Assembly (NCBI RefSeq): GCF_042453785.1
Contig: NC_091668.1
Span: forward strand, 13,908,001 to 13,972,000
Source of the DNA: Malus domestica
Taxonomy: Eukaryota > Streptophyta > Magnoliopsida > Rosales > Rosaceae
Length of the DNA: 64,000 nucleotides
Direction: 5' to 3'
Both the position numbers and the translations under genes were made by a program. This document shows, piece by piece, positions 10,998 to 22,805 of the stretch; the first letter of the stretch is position 1, and each line of letters starts with the position of its first letter. The notes under the pieces were generated by a model. It worked only from the letters and a program-made list of their open reading frames with translations, ran no database searches and had not been told where the DNA came from.

Positions 10998-13900
10998 TGT
11001 CACGTCCCGATCTCGATATACGTTTAGAATCGACACATGACGTTATCAAATACTCGTATATCTCACATACCCCATCTTTGGGATATGGCAAATCACAACT
11101 CGAGAATCAAATTGCAAAGTAATTTTTCGTTTACTTTATGGCTGCATCTAACCTCCTCATTAGACTGCCTACGTACCCTCAATAGGGATCAAGTCATTCG
11201 TAGTTCATTATCACAAAAATTAGACGTTTATTCCACTAAGCTCAAGCAGAAAAGCATAACATTCCTCAATCATTTATTATAACCTGAATGCATGAAATTC
11301 CTGGTCTCATCCCATAAAAACATGATTTCTCTCCCATCAAACATATAAATCATTATGTCTCATCATGATATCGCAATTCACAACATACATCATATTTAAG
11401 AACCGACAAAACACAAAATCATTCTCTAATTTGATCAAAGTAATAACAATCATTCTCATATCTTCTAAATTCATACCGTATGAAATCATAATCGAATTGT
11501 AGCAAATCCCGAATGAGTTAACCAGACTTCCAACATCTTTTCTAACTCAATTCACAAGATTCTCAAGACCATTTTCACAAATATATATAAAACTAAGACT
11601 AGATTGACACAATTAGGTCAAGCCTACTTCTCCAAATAATGGGATTTTAGACCACTCCACGAAATCCAACAACCTAGGGTTCCTAACCACTCAACGGAAC
11701 CAAACTAAATATGATCGACTATCAAATGTACCAAGTACAACTAATCATCATCACCTCTAGAATGCATATGGTCCCCCATTGTGGATATACCAAGCAGAAT
11801 CATAGGCATAATCTCATCGTACAGGCAGTGATCACCCATCGCGAATATACCAAGCATGATTACCCTTGAATACATATGGTCCCCCATCGCAGATATACCA
11901 AGCAGGACCACATCCTAGCTCTAGGTAGTGACCACCCATTGCGAATATACCAAGCATGATCACTCCTAGCATGCGTATGGTTCCCCGTCGCGGATATACC
12001 AAGCAGAACCGTATGCATAGTCTAATATTGTAGGCAATGATCACCCATCGCGGATATAACAAGCATAATCACCCCTAGCAGTCCCCCATCGCGGATATAC
12101 CAAGCAGGACTGTATCATATAGCTCTCAGTAGTGATCACCCAACGCAGATATACCAAGCATTATCACTCCTAGCATGCGTATGGTCCCCCATCGCGGATA
12201 TACCAAGCAGGACCATCCATGTACCACTACTACATGGTGCAGTCTCATCATCACACATTATACATAATTATATGCATACACGCTATCGATTTCACATATC
12301 AACCAGCATCTAGTCATATGGAGCACAACACAAAGAATTCCTTTAATCACTATTTTTCCTAAAGATCTAATAAAGTACCTAACTCATCTCCTGACTTTCA
12401 TCTCCATCTTATGCTAGGTAGTAAAGCCAAGTTCAAATAGGTATTCAGTTGGCAATCATATCCAAATATTTATCAAACAATATGTCAATCCCATAATTGC
12501 CATAACATTCATCATAATTATCATTCACATTATTAAAAAGATAATTAAACACATATATATCACAAACATCATCAGTACACAAGCCAAATCATATTTAATA
12601 AGCATATGTTTATGGCTAAATATATAAAAAATCACATTTCAATAGAAATCATATTTATAAGACCAATTCATATTCACAATGTCATTAATATAAGAAATTA
12701 AGATAATAATCATATCTCATATATTCAAGTCACTATCTAACCAATATAGGCCCATTAGACTTCAATTAGTCATGTAGTACTAATTCTAGTATCTAGAACA
12801 TTTCGAGACATGTTGACCAAAAGTCAACTCTCGGTCAACTGTAGGGTCCACAACTCTACGTAATTCGATCCGAAAGATCTGCCCATCGGATTTTGGATCC
12901 GTAACTTCCTAATGTCCTCATTATACTCATAGAACATCATACTAAAGTCTCACCACAATCCAACGGTCAGATATCTACCAATCACAATTTTTAGTGGCGG
13001 TCAACGTTTTATTTTACGAACTTACAAACCCAATTCGGGAAGATCCGAACGTTGGATTCCCAATCCATAACTTCCTAGTGTCCTCAAATATTATGTATTA
13101 TAACCTATTAAAGTTTGGTGACGATCCAACGGTCAGATCATCGATTCACTTAAGGTCCAAGGGGCGGTCTTTATCCAAACTATAGTCATACGATGAGATT
13201 CCGTCAATCAAACTTCACATATGGAATCATGATATCCAAATTAGTCTAGAAAGGGCAGGTGGGGGTCTCGGTCCATGCGCAGCAGCACGTGGCGGCTGGC
13301 CGCCCCGACTTGCCGGAAAATTCCAACTATTTCTAAAAATTACCAAATTTTATAAGGAACTAGATCTCAGTGAGGGGAGCAATTTTCATACCTGGGCCGA
13401 AGTCCAATTCGGCCAAGAAACACCTAAAATTGCCCACGAATCACTGGAACCTATAATTGGGTGTGCTCCGATTCGACCTCAAAACATGCTCTGACGCCCC
13501 AACCACTAATTAGGCTTTGTTCCTGAGGTTGAGGGATGTATTTTGGTGGTGATAATCGATGGAGTGAGCTTTAGAAATGGCGGATCACCACCTAGACGCC
13601 ATCGCACCCATCGGTGCATTTCTTGCGAATCCAAGGCCAAATTGCATGAATTTTGGGATGGAATTGGTAGAGGGTAGGCTAGGAAGTTTTTTCCAAGTGG
13701 TGATTTGGCTCGATTTTCCGTGAAAATCCATGAATGGCGTCGGGAAGCATGGTGTGCCGCCGGTCGGGTCAAACCAAAACGGGTTAGGGATCCGATCTCG
13801 TGCGTCCCCTCTCCCTCCTTTCCCTCTTTTCTTTCTTCCCTGATTCGTTCTCCTTCTTCCTCTCTCCTCTTCTGATCCGTCCCCCTCCCTCATTGTTCCT

Positions 13901-14131
13901 CATGTTCCTCCCCTTTTCCCCCCTTCTCGCTGCCATCAGGCAACCTCTCTTTTATTCTTTTTTCTTTTTCCTTCCCCTATAAATTAATTTATCCACTACC
14001 ATATAAAGAAAGAAATTATAGATTTATGCACGGTTGCCAACTATATATAAAATTCTTTAAAAATAAATCTTGAAATTAATAATACTAAAATATGTAACTT
14101 AAATAGTGAAATTCGGGAATAGGATTTCACA
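10998..14131 (-). mobile_element. Solo LTR (LTR-only element), 3.1 kb
   Basis: It begins tgtcacgtcccg and ends ttcaca, with the 5-bp target duplication tgaag at 10993-10997 and 14132-14136. On the minus strand this reads TG...GGGACGTGACA, a common plant LTR end. A TATA-like motif (minus strand, about 13980-13990) fits minus-strand transcription. No internal coding region or second LTR copy is visible, so it looks like a solo LTR. It contains a minisatellite (11765-12220) and a CT-rich tract (13800-13980). A diverged relative lies at 43.3-45.7 kb. Confidence 0.75.
11765..12220. repeat. Minisatellite inside the solo LTR
   Basis: About 9 interspersed copies of a word like cccatcgcggatataccaag. 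Units of a ggtcccc type (ending caggacc) alternate with units of a gatcac type (ending catgatcac), giving an irregular dimeric period of roughly 55-100 bp. The same motif on the opposite strand recurs at 44680-45040. Confidence 0.8.
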
Positions 14132-14385
14132 TGAAGAGTTAGACAAATCTCAAAGATTATTTTAGCTAAAAAACCTTATATTAAATAGTGAGGGAATAAA
14201 ATTGATATTAAACTCGTCTTCTACGAGATTTGAAGTAACGTGTGCTTCTTTCATAAGAAATGTAAAAATTCGTCAAACAAAAAGAATACGTATGAGAGGA
14301 TGGTACATTGTATGGTAGTGGCCTTATCAAAACTTTGTTAGGGCTTTTAACCCTTAATTAAAGGAAAATTATTAATGCCCCCTAA

Positions 14386-16343
14386 GACCAACTCCAACCA
14401 TGACTTGTAACCTAAAATTTCCCTCCCCCCTCCCCCCCCCCCCCCAAAAGCCCACTCCAACCCATAACCTAAAATAAACCTAAAACCCAAATGAAGGTCA
14501 AATTCCGGCCCAATTTTAGGCCACAAAGTAAAATGGGCCCCACGGTCTGAGACTGAAACTAGGGTTGTGAAGCCCACTTGCCCTCTGCCACGCCCAGGGT
14601 TCAAACTGCATTCAACCGAGGTGGACCCCACCCACGTGGGTGTGTCCCCCGGTTTGTCAGCCTTGTCATGTAGCCAACGGCTACTTTTCTTCATCGTGTG
14701 GTTGTGGTAATTGGGCCGTTGGTTAATCCAACGGTCTAGGTTCAATTTTTTGTTTTGTTTTATATTTATATATTTATTGAATCCAACGGCTTACATCAAA
14801 TATAATCAAATATAACGGTAAAAAAAAAGATCTAACAGTCCAAATTTAAATCCAACAGCTAGAATAATTTTAAATTTTTTTTTAACTTAAAATCAACCAA
14901 AAACTCTATAAATACATATGTATTTGTTCAAACATCCACACAAAACTCATTTTTCTCCTACAATTCTTCCAATTTTTCTTTCTACCATTTCTTCTCATTT
15001 CCAAAATTTTCAAGATGACAAAAGAGCATGTTAGAGGTCGTAATGGACCTTTGATGAATATATTGCTTTATGTTTGGCATGGATTTTTGTTAGTGAAGAT
15101 GGTGTCGTCGGCACCAATCAAAATAGAAAGGATTTGTGGGGTAAAATCATTGATAAGTTCCATGAAAACTCCAATGCCGGTCGAAGGGAAGTTTGTGGTG
15201 TTTATGATCGGTGGAAGATTATCAACAAAGCGTGCACTTTGTGAAAGGGAAGCTTGGAGAGAGTCATGGTTGATATGTCTAGTGGAAGGGGTGCTTCAGA
15301 AATTGTGAGTTTCTTTGTTGATATTTTACTTGTCATGTACATAATAGTATTTTGCAACTAATTATTTTTATGTATTTGTTGCATAGGGTGACAAAGAAAT
15401 GACAATTTACAAGACAAGAACTACACCAAAAAATCAAGCTTTTAAGTTGCATCATGCTTGGAACATCCTCAAGGATTGTCCGAGGTAAGGAACCGATGCA
15501 AATCAACAATGTGGAAGATTATTTCATAATGAAGCCCCACCCCCAAATGATGTCAATGAAGGTGTGAATTTTGCCGACAATGAAGGTATCGACCAAATGA
15601 GCCCAACTACTTCTTTGCCAAGGCCCTCGGGTAGAGATAAGCAAAAAGAAGCAAAGAGAAAAGGGAGTCCCAAGATCCGATACGTGCACAATTTGCTAGC
15701 GAAATGGCAAGAATGAACGAAAACTAGTGTCGTCGGCAAGAAGAATCGGCCCAAAATGTTTTTGGCCATGAAGCAAGAAGGGGATAGGGAGCAAGAAAGG
15801 TACGAAACTAATTTGCTAATGGAGGACCTCGACAAATACACTCCAGAGAGGAAGAGATACTTACGTGGTACGCAAAAAGAAATTTTACGAAGGAATGCCA
15901 CAAGGAGTATATTTCAAGATGATGATTCATCTCAAGACTATCACCCAAGTTCACCACCAAGTCAAGATGGTGGATATCATTATTAAGTTTATGTAGTCTA
16001 TGAGTTTTCGATTGTATTAAGTTTATGTGGTTTATTAATTGTCTTTTTTTTTTTTTAAAGTTTATGTGGTTTATCATGATTTTCATGTATTGATTTAGTG
16101 ATTTTTCAAATTTATCGGAATTTAAATATTTTTAGGTTAAAATGTTCATAAAATTAATTTAGGATAGTCTACATAATTTTTTTTTAAAGTTAATTTTAAA
16201 AAAATTAGCCTTAATTCATTTTTTGATAATCTGGGGCTAAAATTTTAGGCCAAAAGGGTTGGAGTAGAAAAACTGTTTCTGGGCTAAAACCTAAATTTTT
16301 TGGGGTAAATATTTTTAGGTTTTAGGTCAGGGTTGGATATGGT
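14386..16343 (+). mobile_element. Degraded Harbinger-type element with Myb-like ORF1 relic
   Basis: The left end gaccaactccaaccatgac and the inverse of the right end (ggtcagggttggatatggt) form imperfect inverted repeats, continuing with cctaaaat on both sides. The flank taa at the left, against tga after the right end, would fit a decayed 3-bp target site. The interior holds an ORF1-type relic at 15015-15986. The last base of the element now lies beyond the solo LTR inserted at 16344. Confidence 0.65.
15015..15986 (+). pseudogene. Myb/trihelix-like ORF1 relic (NAM-associated type)
   Basis: From an ATG at 15015, the plus strand carries a frame that shifts after about codon 10 and then reads VSEDGVVGTNQNRKDLWGK and NAGRREVCGVYDRWKIINK in the alternative frame. 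This is the Myb/SANT-like N-terminus of plant Harbinger ORF1 proteins, often annotated as NAM-associated or glutathione S-transferase T3-like. An in-frame stop follows at about 15240. An intron-like break near 15305-15386 leads to a continuation (…NQAFKLHHAWNILKDCP), and a C-terminal piece with ERKRYLRGTQKEILRR ends in a stop at 15986. No transposase ORF is seen. The frameshift and internal stop make it non-functional. Confidence 0.65.
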
Positions 16344-18633
16344 TGATAGAAGCATATTTATGCGACTGAGTTAGCTTGTTCTCATGCATTTATATTGTTA
16401 TTTCTTAGTTAATTATGTATTTTAAGCTATTTTCATGTGTTTATAGGTCCATAGGCCTTATAAAGCAATAAGGTGCATTTTGGAGCAGTTTTGGGCTTGG
16501 AATGGATAGCACATGCATGTAGCAAGGTGGATAGACGAAATTGAAGACTAAAGAGGCTAAGAATGTGTTAAAGAGAAAGAAGAATTAATTTAAAAAGGAC
16601 AAAGAGCTCAGCAACCAAAGAAGAAACATGAGTCAAGATTACCTTATTTTGATTTAACATTTCTTAATCCTAATCCAACTAAAATCCAACCACAAGGAGG
16701 GTTCCCCAAAGAAATTAGGACACTAAATAAAGGATTCTAGAAGCCTTAATCTCAGCCACAAAGGGGTGTCACTCCACCTTTCACCTTCCATGCCGTGCCA
16801 TCATCATTGTCCCCTTCATGTTCCCTCCTTGCACTCATTTGATGCACCATTCCACTTCCTTTCCTTTGTCCACCATATGCACAATATTCTTGTCCACTCA
16901 TTTGCACTCATTGATGCACCACTCTTCACCTTTCCACCCATGTCGTGCATCATCATCATTGTCCCCTTCATGCACTCATTTCATGCACTCATTTCATGCA
17001 CCATTTCATGCACTCATTGCTGCACTATTCCTTGTTCCCTCCATCATATCAGATTTCATGCATCATTTCATCACCTTAACCTCCACTCCATGCACTCATT
17101 CTGCACCATCACTCTATTTTAACTCCCCATGCCGTGCATCATTCATGTCCCCTTCAATGAATCATTTCTGCACCACTTCATTGAATCATTGATGCACCAT
17201 CCCTCACCTTTCACCCTCCATGCTGTGCATCATTAACCTCTCATCCTTGCACTCATTGCTGCACACACCACTCCCTTTTCTTTCCCTAGCTGTGCACTCC
17301 TTCTATAAAAGGAAGTGTGTGTAACAGCCATAAGTGTTCAGATTTTGATCCATCCTCCACCATCATTCAACACAACCAAAAACACATCAAACCATCCCTT
17401 GCTGCATCTAACCTTCATCCATACACATCCATTCATCTTCTTAGCCATTCTTCCATACAAATCACCACCCAAACCTTACACCAAACCTTGTGCCGTGAGT
17501 AAAGAAAGAAGGGAGTACTCTTGGATATTCAAACTTGATTGTTGAAGCATTCAAGGTGTAATTCGTTCTATATTTACAATGTTTAAATTATTTTTCTTTT
17601 GTTTTGCTGTAAACATAAGTGGCTAAACCCCTCTTGGCTAGGGGTGATTTCAAAGCCATGATTATGTGTGCAATATGATTTGATAAATTCCAGTTACGAA
17701 TTATTGAATCATGAATGCAATTGGCTTAACTGTTTAATTGATAACTTATTTGTGTTTGTTAATTGAGGGTCGACACTTAATTGGCATGCATAAATCTGAT
17801 GCTATAGTATAAGGAAGTTTCACATAATCGTTACAAACTTATATTCATATGTAGTGAAGGTTGTTGATCACGATCGCGTTAAGTTTAATTCCTAGCATGA
17901 GTGACATGATGTCATAGTTGCAAGTGCTTTGTCAATGCTTATGATTTTCATTGAACGTAATGATCTTTGATCGTATCTCTATTATGATGTCATGTAGGGA
18001 ACTTTTGAAGAATACTTTGGGTTGTCGAATGATGTCATCCAATCTAAAAAGAAAGGAAAATCTGAGGGTTAACTAGTGATGTCACGATTAATTTGGAGCA
18101 TTGTCGTTCATAATTCAATGAAGTAGTAACTGGAAATCAAGTTGTTTGCATACATGTCTTGTGTGGAGGAAAAGCCTCTAGTTATCCCATCATCCATCTA
18201 ATTTCCTAAAATTGTTTTCAAACCTGTTTTTAAGTGACAACATGTTTTGTTATTTTAAGTTCGTCCAAAACAAAACCTTCCCCCCTTTACTTTTTGTTTC
18301 AAATTGTTTTAAACTTGTTTTGTTTGTGTTCTAAGTGTTTTGAGTCAAGCCCAAACCTTACTTTCGTCCAAAATTGTGTTTAGTGTCAGAAACTGCCTAG
18401 TTGGTGTTTTAAGGCAGTTTTGAGTGTTTTTATCTTATTTTGAGTCTTGTGAACTAGTTTTGAGTCTTTTGAATCTACCCTATCGTTTTTAAGTTTGTTT
18501 TTGTGTCTTTAAGTCAGTTTAGAATCAATTAGCAATCCATCCTAATCCCCGGCCTAGAACGATCCCTACTTATACATATACTACAATTGTCAAAAGAGGG
18601 TTTAATTGTGTGTTAAGTATAATTTTCACATCA
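16344..18633 (+). mobile_element. Solo LTR, 2.29 kb, TSD atggt
   Basis: It starts tgatagaagcatatttatgc, ends aattttcacatca, and is flanked by atggt at 16339-16343 and 18634-18638. A TATA box (ctataaaagg) lies at about 17302. There is no protein-coding core and no second copy of the ends, so a solo LTR is the simplest reading. Between about 16790 and 17280 it is rich in repeated tgcac-tcatt words, which explains the long Ser/His-rich open frames there. Confidence 0.75.
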
Positions 18634-18642
18634 ATGGTCTGA

Positions 18643-19228
18643 GACCATCTCCAACCATGGGCTAAATGCCAAATTTTCCCCCTATTCCCCCCCCCCAAAC
18701 CCAACCCAACCCAACCCAACCCAAGCCAAATCTTTGGGCTAAAAGCTAAAAGCCAAACCTAAGCCAAATTCCCCTCAAAATTTAGCCCAAGATTCAGTGT
18801 GGGCCTCACCGAAATGAGTGAAACCTGGCATTTGTGCGCCAATCCCCCCCCCCCACCCACTTGCCTGACGCGCATGATGCGCAACCCTTCAACAGATAAG
18901 GCCCCACCCATGTGGGCCTGTCGACCACCTTTCCCAGGCGCCCCAATGGCTACTTTGATCCGACGATCGCGATCAAAAGGGCGTTGGTTGATCCAACAAC
19001 CTAGATTCAAATTTATATATATATTTTTATATTTATATATTTATTGAATCCAACGGCTGAGATTGAATATAATCAAATCTAATGGTAAAAAAAAGATCTA
19101 ACGGCCCAAATTTAAATCCAACGACTAAAATAATTAAAAAAATTATTTAACTCAAAATTTATCAAAAAACTCTGTAAATACCTATGTATTTGTTCAAACA
19201 TCCACACAAAACTCACTTTTCTCATACA
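18643..19228 (+). mobile_element. Truncated second Harbinger-type copy
   Basis: It begins gaccatctccaaccatggg. From about 18960 to 19228 it runs parallel to 14700-14975 of the first element, sharing ttgaatccaacggct, aaaaagatctaac and gttcaaacatccacacaaaa in order. It stops where the first copy enters its ORF1 leader, so the right part is missing. Confidence 0.7.
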
Positions 19229-19229
19229 A

Positions 19230-20115
19230 TTATGCTCTGACATTGTGAAAGGGGTTCATTCCCGCTCACATGCACACTTTTGCATTTAGTCACTTTTATG
19301 TTTAAATTTATTCATATTTTCCACATCACTACACTATTGGTTTCGTCACATTTTTGGTGTCAGTCAACACAGTTCGATTCGGAATCCAGGTGGACATTCT
19401 GGGTAGCGGTGTGTCATAGAATATTTTGTACAATGAGCAGTTCAACATTGCTCTAAACTTGCTAAACATTCTAAACCCCGCCCTTGGACACCTATTTTGT
19501 TCCTTATTGTAAGTGGGATTGTAAATAGATTTCCACATGTATGTAAATAGTATTGTCTATCGTATACATATTTAGAACTTTCTACATATTTTATATGATT
19601 TTAAAACTCACAGCATAGCGGGGGAATTGCTAGGTTCATCTAAGAATTAAAATTTAGTAAATTGTTACACAAATGATATTGAGGAAGAGAGATTCGAAAG
19701 AGAATCCTGGGTGCATGGTAAACAATTTTAACCATTTAAATTACAAGTTTTGTGCAAAGTTTAGTATCTTTGAAAAAGATCTTGTGTTGTTAAAAATTGA
19801 AAATCTAGTCAGTGGTTACATACTGCTGAAGAATACAAGAATCTCAAGCTGAAAAGGTGAAAAGATTAAAATACAATATATAATGACTGATTTCATTCAT
19901 AACAGACATGTTTTTTTGTAGGCAGTAAAATGTACTTTGGAAGCGATATCAGTATGTTGTAATAAATAGTTGACATGATTCTCTGAAATCTTGGCATGAT
20001 ATTTGTGCGTGTTGATTTACTGCTTTGTATTGCTTATGCACTTGAATGATCTGTGGCCAACTAGGCCACTATATACTAGTACCACATGAATAAGCATGTC
20101 GAAGAATATATAAAT
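19230..20115. other. Intergenic DNA, no gene recognised
   Basis: AT-rich with no persuasive open frame. It may contain old retroelement remnants, but none can be named. Confidence 0.4.
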
Positions 20116-20275
20116 GGGAACTTTAATGAAAAACATCCGGTACTGTTCATTTTAACGAAAAATCACTTTTTACACTAAAAAGTCAATCATGGGACTATTC
20201 ATTTTACCCTTTATTTTGTCGTTATCATTAAAACTCAAAGTTTTCAAGCCATTTTTATTAATTTTCTTTATATAA
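20116..20275. mobile_element. MITE resembling an abundant Rosaceae family
   Basis: It begins gggaactttaatgaaaa and ends with its approximate inverse near ttttattaattttc. It has the central landmarks ggtactgttcattttaacg, cactaaaaagtcaatcatgg and actcaaagttttcaagcc. I recognise this arrangement from Malus-type genomes; the family name is not asserted. Confidence 0.6.
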
Positions 20276-21770
20276 ATTCTACATTGGAAAATGGATTGCA
20301 TAAAATACAATATATGATCAGTAACAGTAGTTTTACACCGTTGTCGTTTGTGATGAAGCTCTTGCACGGACTTTTCGGTTTCTCCCATGTCCTATTGAGC
20401 TTCGGCCTTGAGCCGTTTGATGTAAGGGCTTCCAGTTCTCGTTGAAGAAGATTTACTTTGACTCCGGCCAGCGAGCCGCTGTAAAAAAGGGGAGGAATTA
20501 AGCCACCGACAGCAGCCACTTGCACTCCTCCTCCCACTACAGCCTAGTACCAGCAAATAATAAATTACAGAAAATTAAGACTAAAAATACACAACAAACG
20601 TTGATAGAGACCACCCAACCGGTAGCGTACACGTGCCCCTGTTCAATTGGACGTAACATTTTGAAGTCAACAAAGCAGCTCAATTTGGAATTTTTATAAA
20701 CAACTGCATGCTTGCTGTTACGTTGCATTATTACAATCACATCATTTTTAAATAAACAAAAATAATTAGGAATGCTGTTATAACTAGGCGCATCTCTTCA
20801 TGTAATAATCTTATTATTTCTCAACCACCATCCAAATTAACAAGGTTTTGTGAAATTGTTTGTGTAAATAGTAATGACCTTTTCGCCAAAAGAAACCACA
20901 ATACAATTATTCAAAAGCGAATACGATCAGGAATAGATCCATCTTAGTTCAAGGTGGGTCAGCTTACTTCTCTCAAACTCAGACATCTTTCATGGAAGAG
21001 TTGGGTGTTGTATTTTGAAAATCTTAGATTCTCTTGAAAGTCATCCTCTAACTTCTTGACGAATTGCCACTACGGTCACTGGGCAAGGTAGTTGATAGCC
21101 TCATGCCTTTGTAAGCAGTATCTGCCCATAAGGCTCACTTGGAATATGTTGGCATCTGCCAACATACTCACTCTATTGACATCAGTCGACATACTCGCTC
21201 AAAAGTTGTTGGCATCTATCAACATGCTTGCAATATGAAATGACAAATGGCCTCAGGCCTACCAATTAAGGCTTGATGAAATGTCAATTTGCATGATACT
21301 CCGCCCAAAAAAATTTGTGCAATGTGCGAGTTATTCTTACTGACCTCCATAATCTTTCTTGAATCCGTCATTGTATACTATTATACGCCTATTTACTATA
21401 ATCGTAATGACTATTGATGATGGAGTTACTGTCATTGTGTTGGTGTTACATAGAAGGGAAAAAAAAAAAGAGATAGTCCATGTTTACTTTGTCATGCTTT
21501 TAGATAATCTAAGATTTTATTTACTAGTTTTTAGTTGTTATGAGGATTTAATAGAATTCAATTCATGGTAATTACCCTCTAACTAAAAGCATTGAACTGA
21601 ATGCCAACAAAAATATTGAGAATCTACATGAAACTTATATAATTTCTTTTGTACAAGCAATAGTGAAGGGATGAGAGCTGAAATTTTCAAACGTTAAAAC
21701 TACATAAATATGTGTATAATATATGTGATTTTTAAATAAAGTACCACAACATGGAATTCATGTATTATAC
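20276..21770. other. Intergenic DNA, one unassigned minus-strand frame
   Basis: An open frame at 20537-20268 (minus) starts Met-Gly-Gly-Gly-Val-Gln and looks somewhat protein-like, but I cannot place it in a family. Its second half overlaps a MITE. Around 21140-21235, ttggcatct-caacat words repeat. Nothing else is recognised. Confidence 0.35.
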
Positions 21771-21771
21771 A

Positions 21772-22110
21772 TGTTTTTTTTTCTTTGGTACAATGGCTAA
21801 TTTTATTACCAACCAAAACAAAATTCATATGGTAGAGGCCCCAAAGAAATACACAAAGAAAACGCGGGCGTGCAAAACAAAACACCAAGAGCCCAACCAA
21901 AAGATTAGGCTCACAAATAGAAACAAACTAAAAGAAAAAGAAAATCCTATCCTTCTGCAACAACAACCACCACAACACCTTTCGATCAACACGAGCCATC
22001 GACCCCAACGACCACCATAAATCAGGCTAAACAATGCCTCAGAGATGGAAGGAAGGAAAACTCCATCATCCAACAAAGAAATCTTGTCCGATTGCAGCCA
22101 CCAAGTAGGT
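21772..22110 (-). mobile_element. 5'-truncated LINE 3' end
   Basis: On the minus strand the sequence ends with ggtaataaaattagcc, attgtaccaaagaaaaa and an A-tail (the T run at 21774-21783). This is the typical 3' end of plant L1-type LINEs. The preceding 300 bp is G/T-rich on that strand, as in LINE 3' UTRs. No reverse transcriptase remains. Confidence 0.55.
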
Positions 22111-22805
22111 AAAATAAAAAAGCAAGTAGTAAACCCACATGAATTTACTAATTACAAACAAAAAAAATGCATAAATGTATAAAGATAAGCCAAAAATAAA
22201 AAAACATTTTGATATTAATACGATTGATACGATAAAACTAAATACAATATCAAAATAATAAAATGTGAAATGCTTCATTATTAAATTGTCAATTTGAATC
22301 ACTAACTTCGAAATTGAATTATAACATAGTGGAAAATAAAAAAACATATGATGTAAGACTAAAATGCTATGTCAAATGGTAGGTGCAAAAATATCATTTA
22401 TATTTAACTCCCCCCATAAAAATAAAATAAAAAAATAAAAAAAATCTCCCAACAGAGGATAAAAAACAAGAAGAAATAATTCCACTCAAATAATAAATAA
22501 ATAAAAAAACACGTGAATTCAAGAAAAATGGGATCAGCAAGCTGGGTGTTGTGTTATGACAGCGGCAACCGGTCGATCCGGTAAAAATAAATAAATAAAA
22601 AAATACAGAAAATATAGTGATAAAAAGGACACGCAAAGAGAAAGGAAAGCTGTCATGAGTAGAGAGAGAGATCAGAGATGTCGTAGTGAACGGGCGACGA
22701 ATTTCACAGCTTCTTTTGCCTACACAGATCTCCCTCCTTTCTGATATCCCCAGACCACTGAATCGAAATCCCAACAAAGCTTAAGCATTGAGCGCGGCAG
22801 CTGCC
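22111..22805 (+). promoter_or_regulatory. CESA1 upstream region and leader
   Basis: Very A-rich up to about 22620, then a probable 5' leader with a GA tract (gagtagagagagagatcagag at about 22656-22676), leading into the start codon at 22806. No specific site is asserted. Confidence 0.4.

Larger units (their letters stand above)
10670..14175. mobile_element. hAT-like MITE split by an LTR element
   Basis: The left end aggttttttagctaaaatga (10670) is the inverse of the right end (…ttttagctaaaaaacc, ending 14175). Direct 8-bp repeats ttatatta flank it at 10662-10669 and 14176-14183. Only about 370 bp belong to the MITE; the rest is the LTR element 10998-14131 inserted into it. Confidence 0.75.

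Noticed and set aside
11765..12220. CRISPR-like array
   Set aside because: The repeats are imperfect, the intervening segments are themselves repeated, and the setting is a plant LTR element; it is a minisatellite.
16766..17192. Long His/Ser-rich plus-strand frames
   Set aside because: They lie in a low-complexity tgcac/tcatt region within a solo LTR, and overlapping frames are equally open.
20268..20537. Minus-strand gene encoding a Gly-Gly-Val-rich protein
   Set aside because: The first 60 residues look plausible, but no family is recognised, the second half runs into a MITE, and no splice partners were found.
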